This document shows positions 1-7,997 of a DNA stretch of 24,659 nt, in pieces. Every line of letters begins with the position of its first letter. Within the stretch, counting starts at the first letter, position 1. The stretch comes from a virus, in the IMG/VR virus record IMGVR_UViG_3300042260_001007, positions 1-24,659 of that record, one strand, 5' to 3'. The notes beneath the pieces were generated by a model, which saw only the letters and a program-made list of their open reading frames with translations, searched no databases and was not told the origin of the DNA. Position numbers and translations under genes: made by a program.

Positions 1-222
1 ATGCGCCCAAACTTGGGAACACCAGAATATATTTTTACTGCTGTCTATGACGAAACAATCATAGCGGAACAAATTCGTCAAGCTTTGCAAACACAAGTTG
101 CGGAAGTTGAAGATTGGGATATTTCCGGTAAAGCCAATGACAATGGAGTGTTTGAACTTACCATAAATTACGTTATCAATCGAATCCCTCAACCGGCCAT
201 TAAATACCAGCTTATCCTATGA
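1..222 (+). CDS. Small phage protein of unknown function (73 aa)
   Basis: A 73-residue frame opens with ATG at the first base of the window, so the true start could lie upstream. The protein is mixed alpha/beta with no membrane segment and no motif I recognise. Its stop overlaps the next start in an ATGA (219-222), which ties it translationally to the gpG-like gene. By position it is probably a small head-tail joining or tail accessory protein, but that rests only on neighbourhood. Confidence 0.6.
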   Translation: MRPNLGTPEYIFTAVYDETIIAEQIRQALQTQVAEVEDWDISGKANDNGVFELTINYVINRIPQPAIKYQLIL

Positions 223-656
223 GAATTAACAATATTCAAGTTGAAGATTCAGTTAGTCCCGCACTTGCCGATTTAATCAGACGATGCAGCAATCTAAACC
301 CAGTGCTGAGAGATTTTGGCGAATTTTACATGAACGAAATCGATCTCCAATTTGCCCAAGAAACTGACCCTTATGGCAAGACATGGACACCCCTTACCGC
401 TGCATACAAAAACTACAAAATCAAAAAAGGATTTATCCCTAAAATACTGCAACGACGTGGGCACATGAGAGCTAGAGCGGGATATCAGGCTACAAAGAAT
501 GAACTTAGAATTGGCTTTAACGACGACAAGGCAAAGTGGCACGATCGCGGTACTTCCAGAATGCCCGCTCGACAACTTTTACCGGATACTCGCAGGGGAC
601 TTCCGCAAAGGGTACAACAAGAATTAGAGGATTCTCTGTTAGATTATTTAATGTGA
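219..656 (+). CDS. Phage virion morphogenesis protein (Mu gpG-like / tail completion)
   Basis: The 145-residue product has the pattern of the phage virion morphogenesis family (Mu gpG, P2 gpS type), which acts at head-tail joining or tail completion. The N-terminal half carries the early segment DPYGKTWTPLTAAY, matching the family's D-x-x-G-x-x-W-x-x-L signature. The C-terminal third has WHDRGTSRMPARQLLPDT, equivalent to the usual histidine-glycine / P-A-R-x-(F/L)-L block. Length is normal for the family. It overlaps the preceding gene by 4 nt and is followed 6 nt later by a small membrane-protein gene. Family assignment is by eye. Confidence 0.85.
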   Translation: MRINNIQVEDSVSPALADLIRRCSNLNPVLRDFGEFYMNEIDLQFAQETDPYGKTWTPLTAAYKNYKIKKGFIPKILQRRGHMRARAGYQATKNELRIGFNDDKAKWHDRGTSRMPARQLLPDTRRGLPQRVQQELEDSLLDYLM

Positions 657-662
657 ATTATA

Positions 663-935
663 ATGACTGGAAAATACATTTTAGAAATAATTGGGCTGGT
701 AGCCGGAACTGGTATATTGACCTATATTTATCAGGGACTGATAAAAATAAACGCATTAGAGAACAAGGCCAGGGACACACTACAAAAAGTTGACGAGATC
801 GACGATGTACTTAGAAGCCTACAAAAGCTTAAGATCGAAGGAGCAATTTGTAAGCACAAAATCAAGGATGTTGAAAAGTATCTTCAGAAAGGGGGCTACC
901 ATCCCCGTGATATCGATGAGAATAGTTTTTTTTAA
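663..935 (+). CDS. Small membrane-anchored coiled-coil protein
   Basis: The 90-residue product starts with a hydrophobic segment (about residues 5-25, IIGLVAGTGILTYIYQG) followed by a charged, helical, probably coiled-coil stretch rich in K, E and D to about residue 78. This N-in, one-helix-plus-coil layout resembles small phage membrane proteins such as spanin-like or holin-accessory products, but no lysis motif or lipobox is visible. It lies between the gpG-like gene and the portal gene. An overlapping frame at 536-793 is a shadow. Function unknown. Confidence 0.6.
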   Translation: MTGKYILEIIGLVAGTGILTYIYQGLIKINALENKARDTLQKVDEIDDVLRSLQKLKIEGAICKHKIKDVEKYLQKGGYHPRDIDENSFF

Positions 936-1020
936 TCTTTTGCTTAATGGCAAGCCTAAAAACATATCTTCAATTTTGATATTTTAGAAATATTATTTTG
1001 AGATAATTCAATGCTTGCAA

Positions 1021-2694
1021 ATGCTTGCCGCCAACCTCAAACAAGAGATTACCTCAGCCATTAATGACCCCTACTACCATGCTTTCGGTGGCATACCCGC
1101 ACCGGAAGACCCTTTGCAGTGGCTAATTGGCGATCACACTGAAAAATATCAGGAACTATTCCTAGACCCAGATATCACCTCTTGTTTTCAGAAGCGAATT
1201 CACGCAATCACAGCAGCAGAATGGGAAGTGCTACCAGGGGGATCCTCTAAAGCTGATGAGAAAGCAGCTAGACTGGTTAAATTTATTTTGGAAAATCTGG
1301 CATTCGATCGCATCTGCCTAAATTTATTAGAGGCGATCGTTGTCGGCTTCAAAGTGGGGGAGATTCTTTGGGGTCAAACCGAGTGGGAAGATCCGGAAGA
1401 CAAGAAAAAAATTAACATTATTTACCCGGTCGATATCCGAGTCCGTAGCAGCGATCGCTTTACGTTCGTGCGCCCCGACAAGCCAACAAAAAACGCCTCG
1501 CTTTGGGGCTATGAATTGCGATTCTTGACTAATGCCTACTCAATCTATGGGGAACCGCTCCCAGATAAAAAATTTATTATTTATTCGGTCGGGTCTAAAA
1601 CTTCCAATCCGTTTGGGGTAGGACTGGGGGCTGCTTTATATTGGCCTCACCAGTTCAAAAAGCAAGCGGTGATTTCCGCTTTGACCTTTGGTGATCGCTT
1701 TGCCCAGCCCACGGTCGTCGGCAAACACTTGCCGGAGCAAAACCCTAAAAAATTAGAGCAATTTGTCCGGTCGATCACCGAAGGAACTAGCGGGGTAATC
1801 CCCGACGGCATGGAAGTTTTCCTTCTGGAGGCGTCTCGTTCTTCGAGTCAAAATTTTTATGAGTGGCTGATTAAATGGTGCGAAAATCAAGTTAAAAAAA
1901 TCATCCTATCGGAGATGTTCACCGGAGTATCCCAAGGGCTATCAGGGGAACCCGCGCAAAACGATGAGAAAGTTCGGAGAGAGCTTATTAAGTCGGACTC
2001 GGATATGCTGCACGGATGTCTCAACGACTCCCTATTTACTTGGATTACAGAATTTAATTTTAAAGGAGCCAAGCCGCCTAAAGTTTGGCGGGTATTCGCC
2101 GAATCGGAAGATTTGAATGCCAGAGTGAATCGCGATCGCACTTTACAGGATATGGGCTTCAGCCTGAACTATGAAAAATTCACCGAGATTTACGGGGAAG
2201 GGTACAAAGAGCCGGAAGACGAATCTCTCGGTGGATCGATTGAAAAAATCCTAGGCGGTGAATCGACAGCAGAGCCACCACAGGCAACCAAGGAACCGAA
2301 ACCGGAAGCGGAACCGACACCAGATGAACCGGCGACAGAAGAACCGACCCCGGACGCGACCACCAACGAAAATGAATTTGCCGAAGCTTTTGACCTGAGT
2401 GATGCAATGCCAGACCCACTAAACCCCTTGGTAGAGGCAACCGCTCAAAAGCTTGACCGGCAAATCAAAGATTGGGTCGGGGCTGTGCGATCGCTTTCAG
2501 AAAAAGTGCGAGAAAATCCAGCAACCGATGCCCAAAAATTTCAAGAGTTTCAGCAGGGACTATTGGGACTGCAAAAAACTTTGGCTATTGATGAGATGGC
2601 AGAGGCGATCGCGCAATCAAGTTTAATTAGTGAAATGGGCGGTCGGGCCGACGTGATGGATGAAATCGATTTAGAGGAATCAGAAAATGCCTAA
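1021..2694 (+). CDS. Phage portal protein, Mu gp29-like (DUF935)
   Basis: This is the dodecameric portal through which DNA enters and leaves the head. The 557-residue product matches the DUF935 / Mu gp29 family: an N-terminal DP.YHA..G..PAPEDPL opening, a central segment KKIILSEMFTGVSQGLSGEPAQ (about 300-320) and a C-terminal helical domain with the EMAEAIAQSSL block. An acidic, proline- and threonine-rich linker (about residues 420-460) separates the core from the C-terminal domain. ATG at 1021 is preferred over TTG at 1015. Neither has a clear Shine-Dalgarno, and the start region contains a short repeat (atgcttgc aa atgcttgc). The stop overlaps the next gene by 8 nt. In Mu the MuF gene follows the portal; here it is 14 kb away at 17147. 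Confidence 0.9.
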   Translation: MLAANLKQEITSAINDPYYHAFGGIPAPEDPLQWLIGDHTEKYQELFLDPDITSCFQKRIHAITAAEWEVLPGGSSKADEKAARLVKFILENLAFDRICLNLLEAIVVGFKVGEILWGQTEWEDPEDKKKINIIYPVDIRVRSSDRFTFVRPDKPTKNASLWGYELRFLTNAYSIYGEPLPDKKFIIYSVGSKTSNPFGVGLGAALYWPHQFKKQAVISALTFGDRFAQPTVVGKHLPEQNPKKLEQFVRSITEGTSGVIPDGMEVFLLEASRSSSQNFYEWLIKWCENQVKKIILSEMFTGVSQGLSGEPAQNDEKVRRELIKSDSDMLHGCLNDSLFTWITEFNFKGAKPPKVWRVFAESEDLNARVNRDRTLQDMGFSLNYEKFTEIYGEGYKEPEDESLGGSIEKILGGESTAEPPQATKEPKPEAEPTPDEPATEEPTPDATTNENEFAEAFDLSDAMPDPLNPLVEATAQKLDRQIKDWVGAVRSLSEKVRENPATDAQKFQEFQQGLLGLQKTLAIDEMAEAIAQSSLISEMGGRADVMDEIDLEESENA

Positions 2695-3514
2695 CCCTCC
2701 CTATTGGTACAATCAGCAAGCTTTCCGGGAGTTACCCGGAATCGCGCCTATTTCCAGGGGAATTGAGGCTTATTTGCTGACCTATTCTCCTGATTTGAAC
2801 GAGAAAGATATTCTCTGGCAATTTTTGATTGCCCCTTCTCGTCTACAGTTTTCCCGGTCTGCAAAATACAATGAAAACACAGCATTTGCAGACAAGGTGA
2901 GCGATCGGCAATATGCCAATACTTCCGGGTCTACTTTAACAATCAATAATTTAGAATTTCACACCTGGATTTATCAAAAGTCCATGCGCCCTTTGATCGA
3001 GGGGGTGATGGCGTTGATGGAGGCTAAGGAGGACACTTTTGCCCCGCCCATCTTATCTTTCATCATGGGAAAAAGACGATTCGGCCCGTGCGTTTTGACC
3101 GACGTAAACTGGGATGAATTCGCGTGGCTTCAAGGGGAACAAGCGGGCATTAACATGAGTTTAACCCTAGCCCAAATTCGTGACCCAGGACTAAGAGGCG
3201 ACGCCAAAACAACAGAATCCACCAACCAAGAACTAGACGAAACCGTTGATGGGCCTAAACCACGAAATCCTTTGACCGATCGCCAACGAAAAGATGCCAG
3301 TGATGCGGCCAAAGCTTATCTGGTAGAAAATCAGGCCAAGTTTAACTCTGTGGTGGCAGAAGCGATTAAATCGTCTGCATACTTCTTAGAAACTGACAAG
3401 GAATCTGGAGAAGTCAAAATGCTTGACCGTGAGAAAAAATTAATTGGCATTGTGGGACTCTACAATGGCCAGGAATTTTTCGACAAAACCAGCACCATCC
3501 CATTAAAAGAATGA
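2687..3514 (+). CDS. Tail-tube initiator / hub-adaptor-like protein
   Basis: The 275-residue product resembles the proteins that start the tail tube on the hub in contractile phages (XkdP/YqbP or Pvc-type adaptor proteins). The first half carries LWQFLIAPSRLQFSRSAKY, then a beta-rich segment. The central part has PPILSFIMGKRRFGPCVLTDVNWDEF, equivalent to the P-P-x-x-x-F-x-x-G...F-x-G-V-L-T...Y-x-x-F signature. A charged linker follows (about 165-205), then a helical C-terminus. It overlaps the portal by 8 nt and the next gene by 4 nt, and the next gene supplies the LysM-like part often fused to this protein elsewhere. Family call is from pattern, not from a search. Confidence 0.6.
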   Translation: MPNPPYWYNQQAFRELPGIAPISRGIEAYLLTYSPDLNEKDILWQFLIAPSRLQFSRSAKYNENTAFADKVSDRQYANTSGSTLTINNLEFHTWIYQKSMRPLIEGVMALMEAKEDTFAPPILSFIMGKRRFGPCVLTDVNWDEFAWLQGEQAGINMSLTLAQIRDPGLRGDAKTTESTNQELDETVDGPKPRNPLTDRQRKDASDAAKAYLVENQAKFNSVVAEAIKSSAYFLETDKESGEVKMLDREKKLIGIVGLYNGQEFFDKTSTIPLKE

Positions 3515-4008
3515 AATTTCAATCAATCATTAGTGAAGTAGGGCAATCAATCCCCGGGCTGGCTGCCACTTATCTAAAAAATCCCCTGTACTTTCGAGAA
3601 ATCTGTGATCAGAATCAACTCAATCCGATCGCAGATAGTCCTTTACCGATGAATATTCCTTTGAAAATTCCTGCCTTAGAAGCGATCGCGCCCTTGGCTG
3701 CATCCAAGCTAGATAAAGCCACGGAAACCATCAATGCCATCAAAGGCAAGGTGAATCAGGTTGGGCGGTTAAGCGGGCAAATTTCCGGGGATATCTCCGA
3801 TGTTCTCACTTCTGTGGATAAGGTATTGCCCACCCAATACCGAGGCTATACCAAAGCGGCATTGGACGCGATCGCGGATGTAAACGGGGCTATAGGTGAA
3901 GTCGAAAGCACACTAACTTCTACCCTTGAAAAAATTGATAAGTCCCTTAGCAAGGTTAGAAGTTATGGCGGCGATCGAGTGGCATTGGTCGATTGGTTGT
4001 TAAGTTAG
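3511..4008 (+). CDS. LysM-like tail baseplate protein with helical C-terminus
   Basis: The 165-residue protein has near its N-terminus YLKNPLYFREICDQNQLNPI and then IPLKIPALE. This is the LysM-like layout N-P-x-x-(W/Y)-R-x-I...N-x-(L/I)...L-x-I-P seen in small tail proteins (Mu gpX / T4 gp53-like) that link tube, hub and wedge. From about residue 65 on it is helical and low in complexity (T, S, K, D, I), probably a coiled coil. The start overlaps the preceding stop (ATGA at 3511). Together with the gene before it, it looks like a split version of an adaptor-LysM protein. Confidence 0.6.
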   Translation: MKFQSIISEVGQSIPGLAATYLKNPLYFREICDQNQLNPIADSPLPMNIPLKIPALEAIAPLAASKLDKATETINAIKGKVNQVGRLSGQISGDISDVLTSVDKVLPTQYRGYTKAALDAIADVNGAIGEVESTLTSTLEKIDKSLSKVRSYGGDRVALVDWLLS

Positions 4009-4016
4009 GAGTAAAT

Positions 4017-5225
4017 ATGAATTATTACGCTTTAGGATATGCGATCGGAACTACATTATCCGAACTTAAAACATTTACTCCATTGGATTTTGGGGTAAAA
4101 CCTCGTAAGCGATGCCGAACAGGATATAATTGTGGTGGATCTTGCATTAGCACCAAGAAAAAATGCCGAGTGGCTTTGAGTGGAGAAGCTAAAAATTTTG
4201 CCCAATATGTTCGGCAAAATAAAAATAAATTATCAGCGATCCAGAAAAAGAAAGCCAAAGAGCAAAACATCGGATTAACACAGTCTCGACTCAAAAGAGA
4301 AAAGCCCAAAAAAACAACAACATCACAGCACCCACCAAATAGCGCCGCGTTTTTTACTGAAAAAGGCCAAAAAGCTTTGAAGATACTTGATTCTGCATCT
4401 ATAGAAAAGCTGGCGGCCAGCGCAAAAGAAGTAAGGAGTTTAATGGACAACTTTGATCTTTTACGAAAGCAAAGTGACAAACTAAAAAGTTACGAAAATG
4501 AAAAGGCCAGTAAAATTATCTCTCAACGGTATCAAAACTGGAACCGGATTAATGATCTAATTACAGAAAACGAGCCAATTCTTAAAAAAGTTTACGATCA
4601 ACTTTTACAAAAAAGTCGAATTTCTGACGACCAAATTAAACAAGAAATTGGCCGATTAAGCATTAGCCAAAAAGCGCTTAACGCACATCCAGAACTAAAA
4701 TCCGATCTAGAAAGTTACATAAAAATGACCGGCAAAATGCCTAATAATTTATCAACCATTGATTTTATTAAAGACAGAGCTTATGCCGATATGTCCAATC
4801 AACTTCTAAATATTGGCGAGCCTCGGTCATCCTCTACAGAAAGAAGAATAGTTATTTTTCACGAACTAAGTCACTTTGAAGAATTCAACAACTCAAACAT
4901 AGGAAAAGCTGCGGCTGAATGGAGAAAACAAAAAGCCTCTGATTTTGCCAAAAACGGGCAACCTGAAATTAAAGAGTTAAAAACTTTAATCCCTGGATAC
5001 AATTCAGACGAAGACGATTCAGACGAAAAAGCTTTTCAAGACAAATATATAGATCCTTATGTTGGCAGAATTTACCCTCCATATTTAGGGCGTCCAGTCA
5101 GTGAAGTAGTTAGCGTAGGAATTCAGCATTTTGTTTCGCCAAGAAAAATGGCTGAATTGTATCTAATGGATCCATCACATTTTGAATTGTCTTTAGGAAT
5201 TGTAAAGAGTTTACAAGGAGACTAA
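4017..5225 (+). CDS. Putative zincin metallopeptidase (HExxH), toxin- or effector-like
   Basis: The 402-residue product starts best at ATG 4017, 5 nt after AGGAG; an upstream GTG at 3993 lies inside the previous gene. Three parts are visible. First, a cysteine cluster C33-x5-C39-x3-C43-x6-C50 in a basic context (CRTGYNCGGSC). Second, a long lysine-rich helical region (about 60-260). Third, a C-terminal putative zinc-protease domain with H282-E-L-S-H286 and a downstream PVSEVVSVG segment (E363), a plausible third ligand as in gluzincins. The end (LYLMDPSHFEL) is typical of protease domains found at the C-termini of phage or polymorphic-toxin proteins. The gene is richer in A+T and lysine than its neighbours and sits inside the tail operon, followed directly by a small gene. 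It could be a delivered effector, a virion protease or a cargo gene. Activity is inferred. Confidence 0.6.
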   Translation: MNYYALGYAIGTTLSELKTFTPLDFGVKPRKRCRTGYNCGGSCISTKKKCRVALSGEAKNFAQYVRQNKNKLSAIQKKKAKEQNIGLTQSRLKREKPKKTTTSQHPPNSAAFFTEKGQKALKILDSASIEKLAASAKEVRSLMDNFDLLRKQSDKLKSYENEKASKIISQRYQNWNRINDLITENEPILKKVYDQLLQKSRISDDQIKQEIGRLSISQKALNAHPELKSDLESYIKMTGKMPNNLSTIDFIKDRAYADMSNQLLNIGEPRSSSTERRIVIFHELSHFEEFNNSNIGKAAAEWRKQKASDFAKNGQPEIKELKTLIPGYNSDEDDSDEKAFQDKYIDPYVGRIYPPYLGRPVSEVVSVGIQHFVSPRKMAELYLMDPSHFELSLGIVKSLQGD

Positions 5226-5543
5226 ATGGTTATTTACGAAATCAGTATTTCCGATCAAGTGGCTAGGCTCATGCTAGGTGTTGACGATCCAGACAGTTTA
5301 GCCGAAATCCAGTTTGAAGGTAAATTGATCGTCTCAGGTCAAAATTTAATGGATTCTATTAAATTTGAATTTACAAAAAGCTGGTTTGGACGACATGGCC
5401 ATCTTTTTACCACGGAAACCACGGCAGCCGATTTACCTAGAGCATTTGGTCAACTGCCAACACTAGGAGTGCTGTCATATAAGTTGGTTAAAGGGCAAGA
5501 AATCATGGATCAAATAAAAATTGACCCCGATGTTATTTATTAA
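5226..5543 (+). CDS. Small protein paired with the zincin gene; possible immunity partner
   Basis: The 105-residue acidic protein is not recognised. The start codon follows the previous stop immediately, and a good Shine-Dalgarno (AAGGAG) lies inside the end of the zincin gene, so the two are translationally coupled. It has no membrane segment, no signal peptide and no cysteine. The placement of a small acidic gene directly behind a toxin-like protease resembles an effector-immunity pair, but a structural or chaperone role fits equally well. After it come 119 nt without a gene (5544-5662). Confidence 0.5.
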   Translation: MVIYEISISDQVARLMLGVDDPDSLAEIQFEGKLIVSGQNLMDSIKFEFTKSWFGRHGHLFTTETTAADLPRAFGQLPTLGVLSYKLVKGQEIMDQIKIDPDVIY

Positions 5544-5662
5544 AAATATCAGCTAATAATGCAAATATATAGCAAACAAGTTTACGGCTAGGCAAGCCTA
5601 ATATAGTCGGGGTTTTGATTGCTAATATTGACACAAAATATGTGATTTCTCACATAAAAAAC

Positions 5663-6139
5663 ATGAAAGTTGATATTTATATCATTCCTCGGCCCGATGT
5701 TACCGTATATCGATCGCCCATGCCTGAAGTTAACGTTTATAGGCTTTGTAGCACAACTATGAATCTACCGCTTGCCGGACAGCAATTTGAAGCAGATGAA
5801 GATGTCGGTATCAGACTCAATGTATCGACTACTGATAGAAATGAGTCGATCGCAAATACAATCGTGATCCTCAAAATCTATGACAACACCACTACCCCTG
5901 AAACCTTCATTATTTCAAAAGACAATGGGGACGCGGCGAACCCGGCATACAACGGCGGGGGGAAAATTATTCAGATCACGTCTGAGCGATTAACCCTAGA
6001 TTTTGTGCTGACCTACGACGGCGACTTATCCAGCCTTCCTGCCGGCCAACGGACTCTCAGTTATGAAGTCTATCTCGTTGATGGCAGCGGCCGACGCTGT
6101 TTCCGTGGCAAAGGCCAATTTACCCGCAAGGCGGCTTAG
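5663..6139 (+). CDS. Beta-sandwich-like tail or baseplate protein
   Basis: The 158-residue protein (from ATG 5663) appears beta-rich. It ends in LSYEVYLVDGSGRRCFRGKG, a pattern common in Ig-like domains of phage upper-baseplate or fibre-anchoring proteins (S-Y-E-V-x-L-x-D-x-x-G...G-x-F). A longer reading from TTG 5615 adds 16 residues. Neither start has a strong Shine-Dalgarno, so the N-terminus is uncertain. The next gene encodes a similarly built protein, and the two may be distant paralogues. A structural role in the tail is inferred from neighbours. Confidence 0.5.
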   Translation: MKVDIYIIPRPDVTVYRSPMPEVNVYRLCSTTMNLPLAGQQFEADEDVGIRLNVSTTDRNESIANTIVILKIYDNTTTPETFIISKDNGDAANPAYNGGGKIIQITSERLTLDFVLTYDGDLSSLPAGQRTLSYEVYLVDGSGRRCFRGKGQFTRKAA

Positions 6140-6148
6140 GAGGTGATT

Positions 6149-6559
6149 ATGATTACGGTGATGGCTCAAAAGCCCGCTACAACCCCTGTACCGCTCAACA
6201 ATTCCTCATGGTATCGAAATGAGGATATTTTCTGCATTTTATCCATTGATGATGGCAGTGTCCAGGGTAATTCCTTGGACTTATCAAGTGGGACATTAAA
6301 GCTAATTGTGAAGGAATCGACAATCCCGGCATCTCCACCTTTGCACGAATACACCTCTGCACCAGCGGGGGGGATCACCATCACTCACAAGAATGCAGAC
6401 AAAATTATTGCGACCGTCAAAGTTGACAAAGCGCATTTAGCCAGCTTGAGCCCGACTACAGAGATCACACTGGAAGCCCAGTTAATCGCGATCGCGGGTG
6501 CAGAATTGATTGAAAATATTCTGCACATTGCCAAATTCATTTCCAAGGTTCCCATTTAA
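6149..6559 (+). CDS. Beta-rich tail protein, possible paralogue of the preceding gene
   Basis: The 136-residue product is predicted to be mostly beta strands, with GGITITHKNADKIIATVKVD in the middle. This mirrors the GGGKIIQITSERLTLDFVL section of the preceding protein. ATG 6149 is chosen because a near-perfect Shine-Dalgarno (AGGAGG, 6138-6143) sits 5 nt upstream, overlapping the previous stop; GTG 6143 would fall inside it. No signal peptide or catalytic motif. Likely a baseplate or fibre-attachment component by context. Confidence 0.55.
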   Translation: MITVMAQKPATTPVPLNNSSWYRNEDIFCILSIDDGSVQGNSLDLSSGTLKLIVKESTIPASPPLHEYTSAPAGGITITHKNADKIIATVKVDKAHLASLSPTTEITLEAQLIAIAGAELIENILHIAKFISKVPI

Positions 6560-7059
6560 TGCCCACAGACCCCCATATCCACAAAATCCCCAATTACTCA
6601 GGTATTGGGGGTTTTGTGCTATTCACTTTTGGCGCTGACGTGGACGAAAATCACGCTTTCGTCCACAGCCGATCGCATTCAGCCCTGATATACGATTCAA
6701 GCTGGTTTGAGTCGATTACAAACGTGGATTTGCGCGGGCAGCAGTACGGGGCAATAATTACGCACGTTTACGGATCTGAAACTATCCATCCCGTGTACGA
6801 CCTGATGGTTATTTCTAGCTTTGGAACTTTATTTTTGGTAGGAGTAGCCCACAAAGATGAGCCAATCAACTTGGCCTATTGTGCTGTCCCTTGCCTAAAT
6901 GCGGCCAGTGAATCGTGCGCTTTTCCAAAATTTTGCATTCCCGATCCGACTACTTCATTGCCTTGCCCCACGACCAATAATTCCACCTGCCGCTGGCAAC
7001 AACTTAAAGTAGGCAGATGGGAAGAGCTACCGGAACAATTTACCGGATTGCCAATATAG
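6559..7059 (+). CDS. Cysteine-rich phage protein of unknown function
   Basis: The 166-residue protein starts in a TAATG overlap with the gene before it. The N-terminal two thirds is a mixed or beta-rich domain with several H and Y residues. The C-terminal part is rich in cysteine and proline (CAVPC..., CAFPKFC, PCPTTNNSTC; seven Cys within about 45 residues), which may form a small disulphide- or metal-stabilised knot. It is not a family I recognise. Its place between tail genes suggests a minor virion protein. Confidence 0.5.
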   Translation: MPTDPHIHKIPNYSGIGGFVLFTFGADVDENHAFVHSRSHSALIYDSSWFESITNVDLRGQQYGAIITHVYGSETIHPVYDLMVISSFGTLFLVGVAHKDEPINLAYCAVPCLNAASESCAFPKFCIPDPTTSLPCPTTNNSTCRWQQLKVGRWEELPEQFTGLPI

Positions 7060-7074
7060 AGAGGAGAGAATACT

Positions 7075-7299
7075 ATGCCCTGCTGTGGACGCCGAAATCT
7101 TACCCCCCAACAACAAGCGGAATATGATCGAGCAATGATTGAAGCCTACTCAGCCCGCCGAAAATTTGGGGCGGCTTCACCAGAAGCCCAATCAGCGATC
7201 GTTCAAACCAAGGAAATCGTGACTTCGATTTTGAAGCAAGAAAAAGAGAACCGAACCGCCAAGAAAGCCAAAGAAGTTCTTAAAGGAATCGGTAGATGA
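7075..7299 (+). CDS. Small basic helical protein with N-terminal CCGRR
   Basis: The 74-residue product has MPCCGRRNLTPQQQAEYDRAM at its start and then a charged, helical, lysine-rich body ending in a basic tail. A clear Shine-Dalgarno (GAGGAGAG) lies upstream of ATG 7075, and its stop overlaps the start of the next gene (ATGA at 7296). Small proteins opening with CCG sit in the tail operons of other phages as well, but I cannot name a function. Confidence 0.55.
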   Translation: MPCCGRRNLTPQQQAEYDRAMIEAYSARRKFGAASPEAQSAIVQTKEIVTSILKQEKENRTAKKAKEVLKGIGR

Positions 7300-7934
7300 T
7301 TCTAGAACTGGAACGAGCGATCGCCAACCGGATTCGACAAGCGGTATCACACCTGACCCAGGTAGTCGAATTTCCCGATGAACCGGAGGGGCTGGGGCGT
7401 CCAGTGCAGCGATCGCGGATTGTGTTTGGATACCAGAGATCAAGCTTTAGGTGGACTGCCGAAAATGCCCAAGAAAAAACCTTTTTTTTTGAGGCAATTT
7501 TTCAATGTAAAAACCTGAGAACGCATCAAGACCCATGCTATGAATTGCTAGATGCCGTATCCCTATCCCTCACCGGCTGGCGTCCTTTTGCCTTGGCCAC
7601 GCGCAACATTGAACAGGTGGACGAAAGGTTTGTCAGTTTTGGAGAAGGTGTCTGGATATATTCGCAAACCTACAGTCTGACAGTAACAATCTCGGAAGGG
7701 GTGAGAAAAGCCTTATCCCCATTGGAATCACCAACACCAGAAGAACGAGAAGATTTTCTGGCTGAGTATATGGTTCCGATTTTGGGAATTGTTTTGCCCC
7801 CACATATTGAAGTGATTTGTGGATTATGGCGGTCGAAAATTGATAAAGTCGGGGAAGTCTCCAATTCATCCCTCGAAGCCGTTTTTCGGGCTGGCGGCAA
7901 CAATCTTAGCCTCGATACAGAAGTGAGAGAATAG
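7296..7934 (+). CDS. Mu gp37-like protein (DUF1834), probable tail terminator
   Basis: The 212-residue product begins MILELERAIANRIRQAV and has the layout of the DUF1834 / gp37 family: an N-terminal helix, a central beta domain, then a segment describing a strand-rich end (VWIYSQTYSLTVTISE). In Mu-like phages this gene sits beside the tail sheath gene and is thought to cap the tube. The C-terminal about 70 residues (from SPLESPTPEER) look like an extra region. Followed by 63 nt with a striking inverted repeat before the baseplate J gene. Family assignment is moderate. Confidence 0.5.
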   Translation: MILELERAIANRIRQAVSHLTQVVEFPDEPEGLGRPVQRSRIVFGYQRSSFRWTAENAQEKTFFFEAIFQCKNLRTHQDPCYELLDAVSLSLTGWRPFALATRNIEQVDERFVSFGEGVWIYSQTYSLTVTISEGVRKALSPLESPTPEEREDFLAEYMVPILGIVLPPHIEVICGLWRSKIDKVGEVSNSSLEAVFRAGGNNLSLDTEVRE

Positions 7935-7942
7935 CCGATAGC

Positions 7943-7997
7943 AAGCCTAAGATTTATATCGCGATCGCGGTAACTTGAGAAATAAAATCTTAGGCTT
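7943..7997 (+). promoter_or_regulatory. 13-bp perfect inverted repeat abutting the baseplate J start codon
   Basis: AAGCCTAAGATTT (7943-7955) pairs perfectly with AAATCTTAGGCTT (7985-7997), and the ATG of the next gene is at 7998. The 29-nt loop contains a HIP1 palindrome. The only Shine-Dalgarno-like bases (TAGG) lie in the right arm, so an RNA hairpin here could mask the start. It has no U-tract on the plus strand, so it is not an ordinary terminator. Confidence 0.6.

Noticed and set aside
536-793. 85-codon frame between the gpG-like gene and the membrane protein
   Set aside because: Overlaps two better-supported frames and has no Shine-Dalgarno.
4025-4480. 151-codon minus-strand frame
   Set aside because: Antisense to the zincin gene, no start signal, cysteine/phenylalanine-rich low-confidence product.
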